Source: DASVXQ01 sp046727955 | Lineage (GTDB): Bacteria; Actinomycetota; CALGFH01 | DNA: 26,948 bases | NCBI GenBank assembly: GCA_046727955.1 | Contig: JBKPDO010000372.1 | Location: forward strand, 1 to 26,948 | Direction: 5' to 3' | Shown: positions 16,501 through 24,667 of the stretch, in pieces | Position numbering within the stretch: the stretch's first letter is position 1 | Layout: each line of letters starts with the position of its first letter | Position numbers and translations under genes: made by a program | Notes under the pieces: generated by a model | Databases searched by the model: none | What the model saw: only the letters and a program-made list of their open reading frames with translations | Told to the model about the DNA's origin: nothing

Positions 16501-17415
16501 CTGCGGCGGCGCTGCGGGAGCACCAGCCTCGCCGTGCTGCTCGTGCTCACCCTGTCCGCGTGCACCAGCCGGGGCAGCGGCAGCCAGGCGCCCCACGTCG
16601 TGGTGGTGGTCGAGGAGAACCATGCCTTCAACCAGATCATCGGCTCGCCGCGGGCGCCATTCCTGAACCAGCTCGCCGGCCAGGGCGTGCTGCTCACCGC
16701 GTACCACGCCATCAGACATCACTCCCTGCCCAACTACCTCGCCATGATCAGCGGCGACACCCATGGCATCACCACCTCCTGCACAGGCTGCACCGTCACC
16801 GGGCCCAACCTGGCCGACCAGCTCCAGACCGCCGGGATCTCCTGGAAGGCCTACATGCAGGACCTGCCCGCACCCTGCTCGGACGTGGCCCAGTCCGGCG
16901 CCTACGCCAAGAAGCACGACCCGTTCATCTACTTCGACGGCATCCGCCGCTCGCCCCAGCAGTGCGACAAGGTCGTTCCCTATTCCCAGCTCGCCACCGA
17001 CCTGGCCGCCGGCCGCCTGCCCCGCTTCGCCTTCGTCGTGCCCGACCTCGACCACGACATGCACGACGGCCCGGTCAGCGTCGCCGACGCCTGGCTGCGC
17101 GACCTCCACGGCCAGCTCGTGGCCTCGCGGAATTGGCGGCCCGATACCCGCCTGGTGGTCACCTTCGACGAGGGCACGGGCGGCAGCAGCCGGGTCGTCA
17201 CGATCATCGCCGGCCCGCGGGTGCGGCCCCGCCACGACGATACCGCCTACAGCCACTACTCCCTGCTGCGCTCCATCGAGACGCTGTTCCGGCTGCCCTA
17301 CCTCGGGCACGCGGCCGACGCCTCGACCGCGACCATCCCGGCACTGGCCGACAGCAACAACCCTGACGGGTCAGCGAAGCCCCCTGCACGTGCAGGTGGG
17401 CCGCGGCCTGGATGA
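16501..17415 (+). CDS. Lipoprotein phosphoesterase (acid phosphatase/SapM-like)
   Basis: The mature part has the phosphoesterase family (PF04185-type) motifs. VVVVVEENHAFNQIIG carries the metal-binding glutamate and asparagine, HHSLPNYLAMISGDTHG the HxxxPNY motif, VVPDLDHDMHDG the second metal site, and LVVTFDEGTGG the final one. The signal peptide is RRRCGSTSLAVLLVLTLSAC with lipobox LSAC, so the protein should be exported and lipid-anchored. The start is unusual. The best ribosome site, AAGGAG at 16488-16493, lies seven bases before CTG 16501, which gives a 20-residue signal peptide. TTG 16465 and ATG 16342 are in frame but put the signal sequence 14 or 53 residues in. It probably hydrolyses phosphomonoesters or phospholipid head groups outside the cell. 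The link to the polysaccharide locus is uncertain, and it may be cargo flanked by IS debris. Confidence 0.8.
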   Translation: MRRRCGSTSLAVLLVLTLSACTSRGSGSQAPHVVVVVEENHAFNQIIGSPRAPFLNQLAGQGVLLTAYHAIRHHSLPNYLAMISGDTHGITTSCTGCTVTGPNLADQLQTAGISWKAYMQDLPAPCSDVAQSGAYAKKHDPFIYFDGIRRSPQQCDKVVPYSQLATDLAAGRLPRFAFVVPDLDHDMHDGPVSVADAWLRDLHGQLVASRNWRPDTRLVVTFDEGTGGSSRVVTIIAGPRVRPRHDDTAYSHYSLLRSIETLFRLPYLGHAADASTATIPALADSNNPDGSAKPPARAGGPRPG

Positions 17416-17598
17416 TTCGCTGCCGGGTCTGGTCAACCTCCCGGCGCGCTGTCCCATCCGGTACGCCCGATAAGTAGGGTCCTTGCGCATCACGGGCAGT
17501 CACACCACACCTCGTGAAAACAGAAGGCTACATAACGCCCTGCTCGCTTGGTGGCGCGTGGAAAGCTCCACAGGGCCGTCCTCGCCTTCGTCGACTCG
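17416..17598. other. Convergent intergenic gap
   Basis: This short gap lies between the phosphoesterase and the minus-strand glycosyltransferase stop. No gene and no strong terminator hairpin were seen. Confidence 0.3.
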
Positions 17599-18882
17599 CT
17601 ATCTCACTGGACGTGGGCGGCGACGCGCGATGGTCCTCCACCACGACGACCTCAGCCGGTTCCCAGGTCCGACTCTCCCGGTGAGCTGGTCGAACACGCC
17701 GACGTAGGTTGGCACTTGCAGGCGCCAGGCCAGAGCTGCCTCTATGCGACGGCGCCCCGCCCGAGCCATGGCAGCACGGCGGTCCGGGTCGTCGAGCAGG
17801 GCGGCGATTGCGGCAGCAAACTCTTCTACCTCGTTGGGAGTGACGTAGACGCCAGCATCACCGGCAGAGAAGCGAGTTTCCTTCAGATCGAAAGCCACAA
17901 CCGGAAGCTCGAAGGCCATATACTCCATGGTCTTCACCATCGTGGAGACCTCGTTCAAAGGATTGCGCGGTTCTGGACAGAGCCCAATATCGGCGGTCGA
18001 GAGGTACGCCTTCAGCTGGTCGTCCAGGACGAAGCCGGGCATAGTGACATGGCCCTCCAGATCAAGCTCGTGCACCAACGCCCGAACTTGATCGTACGAG
18101 TCGCCGCTGCCTAGCAGGGCGAACGAGCAGTCCTGACGGCCCATCTCGTGGATGAGCACGTGGGCCGCCCGCACCGCGAGATCGACGCCGTCCTGTGGCC
18201 CCATGATGCCGAGGTAACAGCATAGGTACCGGCGTCCGCTGCGCAACTCGGGTTGGGGTGGCCCCCGCCGCATATGCTCTGGATCGGGGGCCGTCCGCAC
18301 GACCACGACGTCCTCGGGAGTCTTCCCCCCGCGAGTAAGCGCCACCTCACGATACGAGTCGTTGGTCGCGATTACCCGATCGGCGGTGAGGTAGGTGAGT
18401 CGTTCCAACAAGCGTAGACCCCATAGCAGGACACATGAAGGCTGCTCGAAGCGCGCCTGGTAGGTCTCCGGTGCCAGGTCATGCTGGTCGTATACGAAGC
18501 TCTTGCCGAAGGGCTTGTATAGCCAGGCGATCGTGAAATACGTATCCGGTGGATTGCAGGTCTGGATGACGTCGAATCCTTCGTAACGCAGCACCTTCAA
18601 GCTGAGCAGCAGCGTATACACCCAGCTATAGGCGAATTCGTATAGGAACCCTGTCACGCCTGACGCCGCCGGCGCCGCTGGATATCTGTAGAGAGCAATG
18701 CCCTCGAGATATTCGACAGGAGGATCACCATCGACCATCGGGCAGATGACCGACACATGATAGCCGGCCTCGGTAAGCGCAAGACATTCCCGCCATACTC
18801 GACGATCACGTGGCACCTGAACATTCTCATCGATGATGAGGACCCGGCGCCCCGCCCGCGGCTTCGTCATCCGCTGTCTCAT
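17599..18882 (-). CDS. Family 4 glycosyltransferase (GT-B)
   Basis: This 427-residue protein has the GT-B layout. VLIIDENVQVPRDRRVWREC is the acceptor-domain opening, VICPMVDGDPP and GFDVIQTCNPPDTYF follow, and FVYDQHDLAPE is characteristic of this GT4 subgroup. The donor domain has CYLGIMGPQDGVDLAVRAAH, FALLGSGDSYDQV and EVSTMVKTMEYMAFELPVVAFD, where the nucleotide-sugar-binding glutamates sit. ATG 18882 is supported by AGAAGG about 8 bases upstream. It is transcribed away from the next glycosyltransferase, with which it shares a divergent promoter region of about 280 bases. It should transfer a sugar to a lipid-linked intermediate on the cytoplasmic side. Donor and acceptor are unknown. Confidence 0.9.
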   Translation of the reverse strand: MRQRMTKPRAGRRVLIIDENVQVPRDRRVWRECLALTEAGYHVSVICPMVDGDPPVEYLEGIALYRYPAAPAASGVTGFLYEFAYSWVYTLLLSLKVLRYEGFDVIQTCNPPDTYFTIAWLYKPFGKSFVYDQHDLAPETYQARFEQPSCVLLWGLRLLERLTYLTADRVIATNDSYREVALTRGGKTPEDVVVVRTAPDPEHMRRGPPQPELRSGRRYLCCYLGIMGPQDGVDLAVRAAHVLIHEMGRQDCSFALLGSGDSYDQVRALVHELDLEGHVTMPGFVLDDQLKAYLSTADIGLCPEPRNPLNEVSTMVKTMEYMAFELPVVAFDLKETRFSAGDAGVYVTPNEVEEFAAAIAALLDDPDRRAAMARAGRRRIEAALAWRLQVPTYVGVFDQLTGRVGPGNRLRSSWWRTIARRRPRPVR

Positions 18883-19165
18883 GACCTAGCCTTCTTGGTG
18901 AACTCTTGCTGGGAGCGAAACGCCAGCCTGGTTACGATTGCACGGATTGAGCATCCTTGGCATGGCGTTCAGGCTCCCCCTTCACGTTCATGGCGACGAT
19001 GAGGATGGCCGCGCAACGCATCGTAGCTGCTGGGCAGTGCATTATCTGGCGCCGCGGACCGATGGCACGGACGAGCCACAAGTATGCGTATGATGCTACC
19101 CGTTGTCACCTCGGCGACAGTGATCGCCTGGAGGCAACCTGTGCCCTGTGAAGGAGGTCCGACTC

Positions 19166-20203
19166 GTGGGGAAGATCCCTGCGGTTGCACCGGTTCCCCG
19201 CCGGCCGCGGCTCGCCGTGGTGTCGTGGATCCACCACCACGCCCGCAGTCAGGAGTTGGCACAGGCGCTCGGCGCCCAGGCCGTCTACATGCCGTGGGCC
19301 TGGCATGGACAGCCTCTGGTCCGGACGGTCGTCGGCTGGCTGCGAAGCGGACTGACGACCTGGCGGCTCGTGCGGTCCCTGCCGTCAGGTTCCGCCGTTG
19401 TCGCGATGGCTCCGCCGGTGTTCTGCCCGTTGATCGTGCTGTCGGCCGCCTGGAGACGTAGGGTCAACGTCGCCGTGGACTTGCACTCAGGCGGGCTCAA
19501 TGATCCCAAATGGCGATGGAGCTTCGGCCTTATGAGGTGGGTGATCCGCCGCGCCCAAGCGGTCGTTGTTACTAATCCGGATCTCCTCGAGGGGCATGAG
19601 ACAGGAACCACTCCGATGCTGGTGATCCAGGACCCGTTCTGGGTCGGCAGGCAGGCTGAGCCTGGTCCCGCAGCTGCGACTGGACGGCCATACGCAGTGT
19701 TCCCCGCTTCCGGCGCGCCCGACGAGCCAATCGACGCCGTCGCTGAAGCGGCCGCACTCTTGGCTCCGCGCATCGAGGTCGTCGTGACCGGCAATCAGCC
19801 GACACGACCCAATGCGCCAGGACTGCGGCTAACGGGCTTCATTCCCTACGCCGAGTTCCAAAGCCTCATGGCGCACGCTGCCGTGGTGCTGGCCCTCACC
19901 ACCCGCGAGGCCACCATGCAGCGTGCGGCCTATGAGGGCCTGCAGCTGGGTCGCCCACTGGTCTGCTCCGACAGCAAGGTCCTGCATCGGGTGCTAGCAA
20001 ACGCTGCCATATTCGTAGAGAATACCGGCCTTGCCATCGCCGCCGGGATCACTGAGGCGACGGCGCGAGGCGACGAGCTCAAGGCCGCCGGAGAGACCGT
20101 GAAGGCGGCGATCAAGGCGGAGGCTGAACGAGGCCTAGCCGCTGTGCGGGCCCTCGCGGTCAGCGAGCGTCATCCAGCCGACCTCCAACGACATCGCCCT
20201 TGA
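19166..20203 (+). CDS. GT-B-type glycosyltransferase, divergent
   Basis: This 345-residue protein resembles GT4-like enzymes. LAVVSWIHHHARSQELAQAL opens the N-terminal domain, VNVAVDLHSGGLND and AQAVVVTNPDLLEGH follow, and then VVVTGNQPTR, LTGFIPYAEFQSLM and AAYEGLQLGRPLVCSDSKVL. The last matches the donor-site E..ALG.P motif, with glutamate present. GTG 19166 is preferred over GTG 19148 because GAAGGAGG (19149-19156) ends about nine bases before it, an ideal site, whereas it would lie inside the longer version. It is shorter than usual GT4 proteins and the C-terminal tail is helical and alanine-rich. It probably adds another sugar in the same pathway as the divergently transcribed GT4 gene. 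Confidence 0.8.
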   Translation: MGKIPAVAPVPRRPRLAVVSWIHHHARSQELAQALGAQAVYMPWAWHGQPLVRTVVGWLRSGLTTWRLVRSLPSGSAVVAMAPPVFCPLIVLSAAWRRRVNVAVDLHSGGLNDPKWRWSFGLMRWVIRRAQAVVVTNPDLLEGHETGTTPMLVIQDPFWVGRQAEPGPAAATGRPYAVFPASGAPDEPIDAVAEAAALLAPRIEVVVTGNQPTRPNAPGLRLTGFIPYAEFQSLMAHAAVVLALTTREATMQRAAYEGLQLGRPLVCSDSKVLHRVLANAAIFVENTGLAIAAGITEATARGDELKAAGETVKAAIKAEAERGLAAVRALAVSERHPADLQRHRP

Positions 20204-20451
20204 CCCAACCGTGAGGTGTGGCATGGTCTCCAGCCGCTCTTTCCTGTCATAGCGAGAGTGTACCATTCTTCCTAAATCTGACATAATAGGATGCGCTGCG
20301 CCCCATACGGGCGCTGGGATAATTCGTATGAAGTGTCGTAGCGTACGCCGTTCGGGGGTATGCGACTTGAAAGATACGGGATGCTGTGAGTTGGGACTTC
20401 CACAATGTCAGCACGTGCTGCCTGAGGGCCTCGTCTCGCTGAAGCGGCTCG

Positions 20452-21669
20452 ATGCGCGGCCATAGGGTTGGTTCAGTGCTGCGGCGACCCGGTCCCTTCC
20501 CGACCGATCTCGTAGGCGCCATTGTCGTTGGCGGCGACTATCAGGGACTGGGCATCGTGCGAAGCCTAGGAAGAAGAGGCATACCCACTTGCGTCATCGA
20601 CGATGAGTACTCCATTGCGCGCTTCTCTCGCTTCGCCACGCGTACGGTTCGGGTAGCGAGCCTGCGCGATGAGCGTGCAACCGTCGATACATTGCTGAGG
20701 ATTGGGAGCCAGCTTGGGCTGCAGGGCTGGGTTCTGTACCCCACCCGAGAGGAGACCGTTGCAGCCTTGTCACGTCACCGGGTGGAGCTATCGAAGCAAT
20801 TTCGGGTGCCGACCCCCGATTTCACTTCGGTCCGTTGGGCCTGGGACAAACGAAACACCTACCGGCTCGCCCAGAAGCTTGATATCCCCATTCCCAGGAC
20901 GTGGTACCCGCGTCGACCCGCAGATCTGAATGCCATTGACGCCGATCCTCCGCTGGCGATAAAGCCAGCGATCAAGGAGAACTTCTTGTACGCCACAAAG
21001 GCCAAGGCGTGGCGTGCCAACACCCGTTCCGAGCTCGTCGAGTGCTTCAGACAAGCGGTCACAGTCGTAGGCGACGGCGAGGTTATGGTGCAAGAATTGA
21101 TCCCAGGGGACGGGAGCCAGCAGTTCGCGTACTGTGCGTTCTTCAAGAGCGGTGCCGCTGTCGCCAGCATGGTTGCCTGTCGTCGGCGCCAGCATCCGCC
21201 GGAGTTCGGTCGCGCAAGTACCTACGTCGAGACGACGGAGCTCCCTCTCCTAGAGGCTCTATCAGAGCGCTTCCTTCAAGCGATCGACTATTATGGTCTT
21301 GTCGAGGTCGAGTACAAACGTGATCCACGTACCGGTCAGTACAAGCTACTCGACGTGAACGCCCGCACTTGTGGGTACCACAGCTTGGGACAATGCGCTG
21401 GCATCGACTTTCCCTATCTCTTGTTCACCGACCAGCTCGGGGACCGAGTGCCTTCCTGCCGAGCAGAGACAGGAATCCGATGGATTCGCCTGCTGACCGA
21501 CCTGCCGACCGGGGTGAGGGAAGTCTTGCACGGGCGTCTCGGATTTCGTAGTTACCTCGAGTCTGTAATGCATTTCGACGTCGAGTCGGTCTTCTGCTGG
21601 GAAGATCCCTTGCCTGGGCTGGCGGAGATCGCTTTGATTCCATATCTCTGCTTGAAACGAGGATTCTAG
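20452..21669 (+). CDS. ATP-grasp ligase (carboxylate-amine ligase type), paralog 1
   Basis: This 405-residue protein opens with a preATP-grasp Rossmann segment: GAIVVGGDYQGLGIVRSLGR, then FSRFATRTVRV and YPTREETVAAL. An ATP-grasp fold follows, with WDKRNTYRLAQKLDIPIP, the ATP lysine in LAIKPAIKE (K171), VMVQELIPGDG and LLDVNARTCGYH at about 299-310. The last gives the metal-binding acidic residue and asparagine, although glutamate is replaced by aspartate. These enzymes form amide or peptide bonds through an acyl-phosphate. ATG 20452 is preceded by GAAGCGG; GTG 20476 is an alternative. It ends two bases before the decarboxylase gene, so the two are surely co-transcribed. The C-terminus (WEDPLPGLAEI) resembles that of the second ligase at 24668. 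The substrate is unknown. Confidence 0.85.
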   Translation: MRGHRVGSVLRRPGPFPTDLVGAIVVGGDYQGLGIVRSLGRRGIPTCVIDDEYSIARFSRFATRTVRVASLRDERATVDTLLRIGSQLGLQGWVLYPTREETVAALSRHRVELSKQFRVPTPDFTSVRWAWDKRNTYRLAQKLDIPIPRTWYPRRPADLNAIDADPPLAIKPAIKENFLYATKAKAWRANTRSELVECFRQAVTVVGDGEVMVQELIPGDGSQQFAYCAFFKSGAAVASMVACRRRQHPPEFGRASTYVETTELPLLEALSERFLQAIDYYGLVEVEYKRDPRTGQYKLLDVNARTCGYHSLGQCAGIDFPYLLFTDQLGDRVPSCRAETGIRWIRLLTDLPTGVREVLHGRLGFRSYLESVMHFDVESVFCWEDPLPGLAEIALIPYLCLKRGF

Positions 21670-21671
21670 CC

Positions 21672-22508
21672 ATGTTGGCTTCGATACTCCTGGGCCTGCT
21701 GCTTGCTCTACTGGCGACGCTACCGCTGGCCTGGAAATGGCAGCTCGGTATCGCTCGCGTCACACTCTTTGTGGTGGTCGTCGGCCTGATCTCCGGCTTG
21801 CTCGTCGGATTGCTCGGTGGCACCGTGCTCAATCCTGCGGCATTATCAGTCCTCGTCGCGACGATCACGGTCTTGTGCGCCTTTGGAATATTGGCTTACC
21901 GGTTCTATCGTGACCCTGAACGCACCGCTCCTGAAGGTGAGGGCATCATCGTCAGTCCGGCAGAGGGTGAGGTGATCTATGTTCGTGAGTTCCGGCGTGG
22001 GATCCTCCCCGTATCTAAGAAGTATGGTCGGGAGTTTGCTCTGGAAGAGCTGACGCGGACAGCGCTGCGTCATCGGGACGCTGTTGTCGTTGGGATCGCC
22101 ATGACGTTCCTGGACGTCCACGTGAACCGGGCTCCCATTGGAGGGCGCATTGCTTTGCAGCGTCACTTCCCCGGTGGCTTCGGCTCGCTGAAGAAGCCTG
22201 ACACGGTCTTCGCGAACGAGAGGATGACGACGGTGATCGAACAAGGCGAGCTCCAGGTCGCAGTGGTCCAGATCGCATCCCGGCTCGTCCGTCAGATAAA
22301 GAGCTTCATTCACGAAGGTCAGGATGTCGTCCTCGGACAACGGATCGGTGTAATCCGGTTCGGCTCCCAGGTAGATCTGGTCCTCCCTTTGCGGCCAGAC
22401 CTCAAAGTGGCGGTGCGCCCCGGTGAACATGTTCGAGCTGGCCAGTCGGTCGTGGGGGTGCTGGAGCCCTCCGCCGTCCCAAGGGCTCAGGGGCCTCCGC
22501 ACGGCTAG
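21672..22508 (+). CDS. Phosphatidylserine-decarboxylase-like pyruvoyl enzyme
   Basis: This 278-residue protein has two N-terminal hydrophobic helices (about 1-20 and 30-50) and a third near 58-76, followed by the Psd fold. IIVSPAEGEVIYV and FLDVHVNRAPIGG hold the conserved histidine (H150). GVIRFGSQVDLVLP contains the G231-S232 self-cleavage site that would create the pyruvoyl cofactor on a small alpha subunit of about 47 residues. All visible key residues are intact, so it is probably active. Psd enzymes decarboxylate phosphatidylserine to phosphatidylethanolamine at the membrane. In this cassette a serine-containing lipid or glycan conjugate is an alternative substrate. ATG 21672 follows AACGAGGA and lies two bases after the ligase stop. 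Whether a housekeeping psd exists elsewhere in the genome cannot be judged. Confidence 0.88.
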   Translation: MLASILLGLLLALLATLPLAWKWQLGIARVTLFVVVVGLISGLLVGLLGGTVLNPAALSVLVATITVLCAFGILAYRFYRDPERTAPEGEGIIVSPAEGEVIYVREFRRGILPVSKKYGREFALEELTRTALRHRDAVVVGIAMTFLDVHVNRAPIGGRIALQRHFPGGFGSLKKPDTVFANERMTTVIEQGELQVAVVQIASRLVRQIKSFIHEGQDVVLGQRIGVIRFGSQVDLVLPLRPDLKVAVRPGEHVRAGQSVVGVLEPSAVPRAQGPPHG

Positions 22509-22536
22509 CGATCCTTGGTCGCTGGCACTCCAGCCG
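22501..22536 (+). terminator. Nested hairpin after the decarboxylase gene
   Basis: ACGGCT (22501-22506) pairs with AGCCGT (22531-22536), and AGCGA (22507-22511) with TCGCT (22519-22523). It overlaps the stop codon and lacks a T-run, so it may attenuate rather than terminate. Confidence 0.3.
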
Positions 22537-22978
22537 TAGATCGTGACCTTCATGGTTGTCAGGCGGCCTGTCATGGATAGTGGCAGCTGCGGGCGCGTGC
22601 CTGATGTCGCAGTATGCTGAAACAAAAAGTCGTGGAGGACGTCAACTGTTCCATAGCCTGATGCTCCGGTCCGATGTCTCCTAGCGTCAGGCTTACCTGA
22701 AGGCATGGTCAGTGACAGCGTTTGGGGGAACTCTTCGAGTTGGAGAGCGCCGGCCACGTTCCCGAGCCGGCGGTAGCCGCAGCGCGGCCCTGTGGCGGCA
22801 AGAGAGGTCTGTCCTCCACCCCGCGGGGCGTCACAGGCAGAGCAGCCGCCTATCGCAAACTCTCCGTTCGTTGGATGTCATTGAGGATGCCACCGGTATT
22901 GCGAGGTCTTCTCGTACCATGGTCTGCAACGGCGGGGAGGCACGCGCGATCACTGAGACGCCTGATCTGGGAGGAGCA
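22537..22978. other. Upstream region of the deacetylase-like gene
   Basis: The frame of the next gene stays open back to GTG 22712, but the residues there are arginine-, serine- and glycine-rich and look untranslated. TATGCT at 22613-22618, followed by an A-rich run, could be a -10 element. No clear -35 box was found at standard spacing, and no other gene was seen. Confidence 0.3.
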
Positions 22979-24457
22979 GTGTTCGAGAGCTCGCTAGCCT
23001 TCCCCTTCTTCGATTACATGAGGATTCCTTACCAAGTAGTACCCACTGGGCGTCAGTCCTGGCTCGATGGTCACACTGATCGACATCCCCTGCGCAGCTG
23101 CGGTGAGCTAATCTGGAAGGAACGGAAAGCGCCTAGGCCAACGCTGCGTTGGCCTCAATTCGAGGCGCAGCATTCCCCATTCAACGCGCTGATCCGTCCC
23201 GGTGCATATCGTCTAGGACCGATTCGAATCTATGGTCGGGTGCTTCCCGATGATGTTTGCGGTCCATGGCTGAATGACACCGGCACCCGATGGGAAAGGT
23301 CTAGCCCGATACTCAACGAACGCGGTTACCACGTCGCCTCTGAATGGCGCGGTGACGATGGAAACAGGTTTGTCCCCTACGACCCTGGGGAGGTCATTCG
23401 AAATTACTGGAGCGAGGCCTATCGTGATATCAATGGTGGCCGGCTCGGCACCTTGGCAAGGCAGATGGCAATACCCGTCTACTACCGGCTACGCCCGATG
23501 CTTCCCAGGGCGAGTCAGATAGGGATGCGTCGACTGTTCAGCAAGATTCAGGCTCGTGCTCAGTTCCCACGTTGGCCCGTCGAGACAGCGCTACACGACT
23601 TCTACGCCCTGCTGTTGGGTCACGTCACCGATGTCGCAGGGGAGGCTGTTCCCTGGCTGGCGCCGTGGCCGAATGGCTACTCTTGGGCATTTGTGCTTAC
23701 CCACGACGTCGAAACCTCGATCGGATACCAGAATATCTCTGTGCTCCGAGACCTGGAGGTAGAGTACGGCTACCGATCATCCTGGAACTTGGTTCCGAAA
23801 CGATATGCTGTCGACAACGCTGCCGTGGATGCGCTGCAGCGCGATGGATTCGAGGTCGGGATCCATGGCCTTCATCACGACGGGCGAGATCTGGCGTCCT
23901 TGTCCATCCTGGCCGAGCGGCTGCCTCTGATGCGTGAGTACGCCAGCCGGTGGCGTGCGGTGGGCTTTCGATCCCCGGCCACCCAGCGCGTCTGGGCATG
24001 GATGCCGTTGCTCGGTTTCGATTATGATTCGTCGTATCCGGACACGGATCCCTTCGAGCCGCAGGCGGGCGGGTGTTGTACCTGGCTGCCCTATTTCAAT
24101 GAGGACTTGGTCGAGCTGCCAATAACACTTGCCCAGGATCATACGCTCTTCACTATCCTTGGCGAACCAGACGGACGGTTGTGGATAGAGAAGACCGACC
24201 TTCTACGACTTCACGGTGGAATGGCGCTCATCATTACGCATCCCGATTATATGGTGGATGATCGCTCGATTGCCGCCTACCGAGCGCTGTTGCAGCGGTT
24301 CGCAGCGGATCCAACGGCCTGGCGAGTGCTTCCATCCCAAGTCAGCGCCTGGTGGCGCCGTCGCACAGCCTCCCAGGTGCAGCGGACGCAGGGGGGTTGG
24401 CGCGTCGTCGGGCCTGCCGCCGACGAGGCCAGCATTACCTATGCAAGGCCCTCGTAG
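22979..24457 (+). CDS. Polysaccharide-deacetylase-like (NodB-fold) protein
   Basis: This 492-residue protein has an unnamed N-terminal half of about 225 residues, opening with FESSLAFPFFDYMRIPYQV, and a C-terminal NodB-like half. WAFVLTHDVE at about 236-245 corresponds to the T-x-D-D motif with histidine and valine between. GIHGLHHDGRD (294-303) gives the H-x(3)-H-type site, VGFRSPATQ (328-336) the catalytic arginine-proline, and LIITHPDY near the end the final histidine motif. Metal ligands appear present, so de-N-acetylation or a related amide hydrolysis is plausible. GTG 22979 was chosen for the GGGAGGAG just upstream. GTG 22712 and ATG 22919 are also in frame. It follows the decarboxylase gene on the same strand and precedes the second ATP-grasp gene. 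Confidence 0.78.
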   Translation: MFESSLAFPFFDYMRIPYQVVPTGRQSWLDGHTDRHPLRSCGELIWKERKAPRPTLRWPQFEAQHSPFNALIRPGAYRLGPIRIYGRVLPDDVCGPWLNDTGTRWERSSPILNERGYHVASEWRGDDGNRFVPYDPGEVIRNYWSEAYRDINGGRLGTLARQMAIPVYYRLRPMLPRASQIGMRRLFSKIQARAQFPRWPVETALHDFYALLLGHVTDVAGEAVPWLAPWPNGYSWAFVLTHDVETSIGYQNISVLRDLEVEYGYRSSWNLVPKRYAVDNAAVDALQRDGFEVGIHGLHHDGRDLASLSILAERLPLMREYASRWRAVGFRSPATQRVWAWMPLLGFDYDSSYPDTDPFEPQAGGCCTWLPYFNEDLVELPITLAQDHTLFTILGEPDGRLWIEKTDLLRLHGGMALIITHPDYMVDDRSIAAYRALLQRFAADPTAWRVLPSQVSAWWRRRTASQVQRTQGGWRVVGPAADEASITYARPS

Positions 24458-24462
24458 CCTTG
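24444..24462 (+). terminator. Short hairpin at the end of the deacetylase-like gene
   Basis: CAAGGC (24444-24449) pairs with GCCTTG (24457-24462) around a seven-base loop, overlapping the TAG stop. Without a T-run it is only a weak terminator candidate. Confidence 0.25.
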
Positions 24463-24667
24463 ATAACTACAGAAGCTCGCGCTTTCGGGCGACAGTGCCG
24501 CGGCCGGGCAGCCCAATGAGCTGCAGGAGCAGCGTCGGTGTAGGTCACCGGAACGGGCGGGCCTGTGTAACTCCGCGGGGAAGGCCAGAACCCGTGCTCC
24601 ATGGTTGGCGGCCGCAGGCACTCGAGCCGCTCACCATGAAGGCGCCGCACGGCGGGAGGGAGAGAGG

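Noticed and set aside
16143..17366. 407-residue plus-strand open frame
   Set aside because: Mostly out-of-frame shadow of the phosphoesterase, with histidine-, proline- and arginine-rich sequence.
22712..22978. Longer deacetylase-like protein from GTG 22712
   Set aside because: The extra 89 residues look non-coding, and a better ribosome site precedes GTG 22979.
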